Source: a virus
DNA: 23,172 nucleotides
IMG/VR virus record: IMGVR_UViG_3300028829_003508
Location: 1 to 23,172 of that record
Reading direction: 5' to 3' (one strand)
The notes below the pieces were generated by a model, which was not told the origin of the DNA, did no database searches, and worked only from the letters and a program-made list of their open reading frames with translations. The position numbers and the translations under genes are program-made. Shown here in pieces: positions 21,250 to 23,172 of the stretch; within the stretch, counting starts at the first letter, position 1, and every line of letters begins with the position of its first letter.

Positions 21250-21437
21250 TTCATTTTCTCCGATAGTTCGCCGTACTCCGATTTGACTCCGATTGACTCC
21301 CAATAATCCTTTGCCGCCTCCGCAATGCTCACGTCATCAAAGAACTCAGTATGATATCTCTGCCAGTTTTGGAATGCGTGATTCTCCCTTGTTAGCTCAC
21401 CAAGTTTTAGTTTCACATTTAGTTGCAGTAGTTTCAT
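21246..21437 (-). CDS. Unknown 63-aa operon protein
   Basis: It starts MKLLQLNVKLKLGELTRENH and contains HTEFFDDVSIAEAAKDYWES. It is helical and acidic. No family is recognised. It overlaps both neighbours by ATGA, which supports it as a real gene of the operon. Confidence 0.65.
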   Translation of the reverse strand: MKLLQLNVKLKLGELTRENHAFQNWQRYHTEFFDDVSIAEAAKDYWESIGVKSEYGELSEKMK

Positions 21438-21724
21438 AGCTTATCTTCTCGAATCAGAATTTCTTGTGTGCGAAAAATCGCTTCATAGAACGAGAGAATA
21501 ACATCCTCACGCTCCAACTCAGTCTTAACTCTATTGTCGATCACGTCGTGACATGATGAGCAACACCATGCACCATGAATATCAAGAGCCTTCATCCCCA
21601 TTCCGCCACCGTTCTTATGAGCCAACACGGTAGTGTCAGAATCAAAGTTGCAGTGCAGCGGAAGCCTGACTTGGCAGTCACGATCCTTTGCTTCCTTACG
21701 ATAAAAGTTCTTTGTTAGCCGCAT
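21434..21724 (-). CDS. DUF1364 protein, HNH-nuclease-like
   Basis: This 96-aa protein matches the DUF1364 pattern: FYRKEAKDRDCQVRLPLHC, TTVLAHKNGGGMGMKALDI and WCCSSCHDVIDNR. Cys17, Cys25, Cys55, Cys58 and His59 could bind zinc. The CHDxID segment resembles the end of an HNH nuclease. Phages carry it near NinB-like genes, and a role in recombination or DNA processing is likely. It overlaps the upstream HTH gene by 10 bases. Confidence 0.82.
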   Translation of the reverse strand: MRLTKNFYRKEAKDRDCQVRLPLHCNFDSDTTVLAHKNGGGMGMKALDIHGAWCCSSCHDVIDNRVKTELEREDVILSFYEAIFRTQEILIREDKL

Positions 21725-21915
21725 TGAACCATCCCCTCGGGTCTAGCCACATGCTTCCAGTTCTTGCCTTGCCGAATATATGAGATTGCTCTAGCACCCA
21801 CTCCGAACTCTGCCGCCAAGTCTTTAACATGCTCACCAGCAGCAAGTCTGTCAATGATCTCTATTACTTGATTCTCAGTTAACTTATTACGTCCATGGTC
21901 CTCACCTCTTTTCAT
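21715..21915 (-). CDS. Lone helix-turn-helix protein, homing-endonuclease-module-like
   Basis: This 66-aa protein has KLTENQVIEIIDRLAAGEHV, then DLAAEFGVGARAISYIRQGK and NWKHV. This is the DNA-binding repeat that commonly stands at the end of HNH homing endonucleases ('KLTE-x-x-V-x-x-I ... I-x-x-I-x-x-G-K-x-W-x-x-V'). No nuclease domain is attached. It could be a free DNA-binding regulator or a partner for the DUF1364 nuclease just downstream. It overlaps NinB by ATGA. Confidence 0.8.
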   Translation of the reverse strand: MKRGEDHGRNKLTENQVIEIIDRLAAGEHVKDLAAEFGVGARAISYIRQGKNWKHVARPEGMVQCG

Positions 21916-22481
21916 TTTCTCACTCCCGCTAATTTGTAAACATCTTCAGGGATTGTTAATTCTATCCCCGCCATTCTTGCATCCCTCTCGATCTCTCGAA
22001 GGACTTCTGAGAACTCTGCTGCCGTTAGCTTTGTAGTTGACAACATAGCTTTAACCCCCGTCATCAGCGGCTTCGCTAACCCTAGGTCCATTTCTTTAAG
22101 CTTCCTTATTGAGTCCCACATCTCACAATACAGTGGGTCTCTCATCATCACAGGGTGGACGTAGCGTCCTTTGAGCTTACGGTGGACTTCTTGCTTTGTG
22201 TCCTCGCCCTTCTGCTCCGCAATGTCTTTAACCCACAGCCAGTAGAGAGCGTTCTGACTGCTAGTCCTAAGACCTGTCTTGCGTAGCGGCTTGAAGTAGC
22301 GAACGCCACGTTGACCCTCAAACCACAGGCTGGATTTCTTTGACCCGCCTGTCATGTTGTCGCAATTTATTGAGACCACTGACGGAAATACTTCGACCTC
22401 AACGTCATTAGGTTCAAATATCTTTACGACATCCTGAAAGTCTTTGCCCATAGACGCTACATCCCCCCTTTCACTTATCAT
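21912..22481 (-). CDS. ninB: NinB-like recombination mediator
   Basis: This 189-aa protein carries the NinB family pattern PLRKTGLRTSSQNALYWLWV followed by DIAEQ, and KQEVHRKLKGRYVHPVMM. NinB of lambda binds single-stranded DNA and aids recombination with the host or phage systems. The first 60 residues look less conserved; an internal ATG at 22451 (MGKDFQ) is an alternative start. The first ATG overlaps the HNH gene stop by ATGA. Confidence 0.78.
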   Translation of the reverse strand: MISERGDVASMGKDFQDVVKIFEPNDVEVEVFPSVVSINCDNMTGGSKKSSLWFEGQRGVRYFKPLRKTGLRTSSQNALYWLWVKDIAEQKGEDTKQEVHRKLKGRYVHPVMMRDPLYCEMWDSIRKLKEMDLGLAKPLMTGVKAMLSTTKLTAAEFSEVLREIERDARMAGIELTIPEDVYKLAGVRK

Positions 22482-22939
22482 TTTGGTGCAAACTCCCCTG
22501 CATATTTTCTCTTGGCTCTGAGGTACTCAGCCCTAGCATCAATCTGGCAGTCAAAATAGCCTAGATGGATACCCTTGCCATGATGCCTGATCTGGGCTCG
22601 CCACTTACCCAAAGGCTCATGCCAGTCATGACCCCTCGCCTCGATGTTATGGTTGTTCTGCGATTGAGTAGCGAGTCGTAGGTTTTCGATGCGATCATCA
22701 GACTTGAGGCCAGCGTTATCAATGTGATCCACTTGTAGACCCTTGGGTATGTTACCGTAATGCATCATCCATACCAGTCGATATCGTAAATACTGCTTAC
22801 CATCCACCATGATATAAATTCTTCCGTCAGGCCTGAGATATCCTGCACTGTCACCAACTTTAACGCTATTACACGTTCTGACCTTCCGTATTAAAGCCCC
22901 ATTCTTATATTCAAACAGCTCATGTAATCGGTCTTTCAT
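22478..22939 (-). CDS. HNH endonuclease with AP2-like DNA-binding domain (homing type)
   Basis: This 153-aa protein has an HNH_3 core at residues 53-98: YRLVWMMHYGNIPKGLQVDH with His72, IENLRLATQSQNNHN with the Asn residues. An AP2-like domain follows at 108-148 (KWRAQIRHHGKGIHLGYF, DARAEYLRAKRKYAGEF). Such free-standing enzymes are usually selfish homing genes. The ATG at 22939 has GAAGGG upstream. A longer frame would need a TTG at 23017 and is rejected. It lies between the helicase and ninB, after an 87-base gap. Confidence 0.88.
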   Translation of the reverse strand: MKDRLHELFEYKNGALIRKVRTCNSVKVGDSAGYLRPDGRIYIMVDGKQYLRYRLVWMMHYGNIPKGLQVDHIDNAGLKSDDRIENLRLATQSQNNHNIEARGHDWHEPLGKWRAQIRHHGKGIHLGYFDCQIDARAEYLRAKRKYAGEFAPK

Positions 22940-23026
22940 TGATCTTACCCTTCTTTTGAATGAATTAATTATAATGCTAAACGTTCCAATCGATGGCGTA
23001 GGTTGGAATGTTTTCAAGCAAAGCCC

Positions 23027-23172
23027 TTAATAGGTGTGATCCCTGAACGCCTCGGTTAGCAGGAACTTGGGTTTATCCACGCTCAGAGAGATCTCGCCTG
23101 TTGCACCGCCCCGTTGCTTGCCTACAATCAGGTAGAAGTTTTCCTTCTCACCGACTACTTCACGGTGGAGGA
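23027..23172 (-). CDS. C-terminus of a DnaB-like replicative helicase (partial, runs off right edge)
   Basis: The visible 47 residues are LHREVVGEKENFYLIVGKQR, then GGATGEISLSVDKPKFLLTEAF. 'LIVxKxRxGxTGxxxL' is the end of the DnaB/gp4-type RecA-fold helicase domain (KQR followed by GGATG). The N-terminal part lies beyond the window. The gene is the first visible of the recombination operon. From the C-terminus alone a primase-helicase fusion cannot be excluded. Confidence 0.72.
   Translation of the reverse strand, partial: LHREVVGEKENFYLIVGKQRGGATGEISLSVDKPKFLLTEAFRDHTY

Noticed and set aside
22940-23017. Longer N-terminus of the HNH protein
   Set aside because: It needs a TTG start without ribosome site; the ATG at 22939 has GAAGGG upstream.
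1-23172. CRISPR array or insertion sequence
   Set aside because: No regularly spaced direct repeats with unique spacers and no transposase or terminal inverted repeats were seen; the repeats at 17950-20400 are leaders of genes.

Overview
The window is part of a tailed-phage genome, a podovirus with a T7-style virion. I infer a Gram-negative, probably gammaproteobacterial host from the near-consensus sigma70-type promoters, the AGGAG-type ribosome sites and the NinB, DUF1364 and DUF3310 genes; the sequence does not identify the host. No integrase, DNA or RNA polymerase, tail fibre or lysis gene is visible. A T7-like structural set, a DnaB-like helicase and no visible phage RNA polymerase recall the VpV262/SIO1-type (Zobellviridae-like) podoviruses rather than T7 itself. 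That placement is inference, because the genome continues on both sides.

Three gene blocks are present. (1) Positions 1-17890, minus strand: the virion operon, read from right to left. It holds a tiny ORF, a probable small terminase, the large terminase, two small proline/glycine-rich genes, portal, a small gene, scaffold, major capsid protein, a small capsid-associated gene, a strong intrinsic terminator, an unknown gene, tail tubular proteins A and B, a gp13-like protein, three internal (ejected) virion proteins, and the start of another protein that leaves the window. The terminator after the capsid genes lies where T7 has T-phi. The terminase genes come before the portal, unlike T7, where they are at the end.

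(2) Positions 17950-20700, plus strand: an early-type cluster of nine very small unrecognised genes in cassettes. Recurrent leader elements separate them: two sigma70-like promoters sharing 24 identical bases, two copies of a 65-nt unit (a foldable 39-nt element plus a 26-nt ribosome-binding leader), and three copies of a small GC hairpin with a GCATAAGT-type loop. Two genes (19937-20188 and 20398-20664) are 63% identical paralogues. This is the part of the window most likely to hold undescribed host-takeover or anti-defence functions.

(3) Positions 20735-23172, minus strand: a replication and recombination operon with mostly ATGA-type overlaps. It reads DnaB-like helicase C-terminus, HNH/AP2 homing-type endonuclease, NinB, a lone helix-turn-helix protein, a DUF1364 HNH-like protein, an unknown gene, a DUF3310 protein and a PD-(D/E)xK nuclease. 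It converges on the early cluster at a hairpin-rich gap.

The most interesting protein is the 1372-aa internal virion protein at 380-4498. Its C-terminal half carries two tandem ADP-ribosyltransferase-like domains of the phage polyvalent-protein type. In both, the usual catalytic His of the YHGT motif is replaced (FGT and AGT). The next gene, cut by the left edge, appears to lead into a third such domain.
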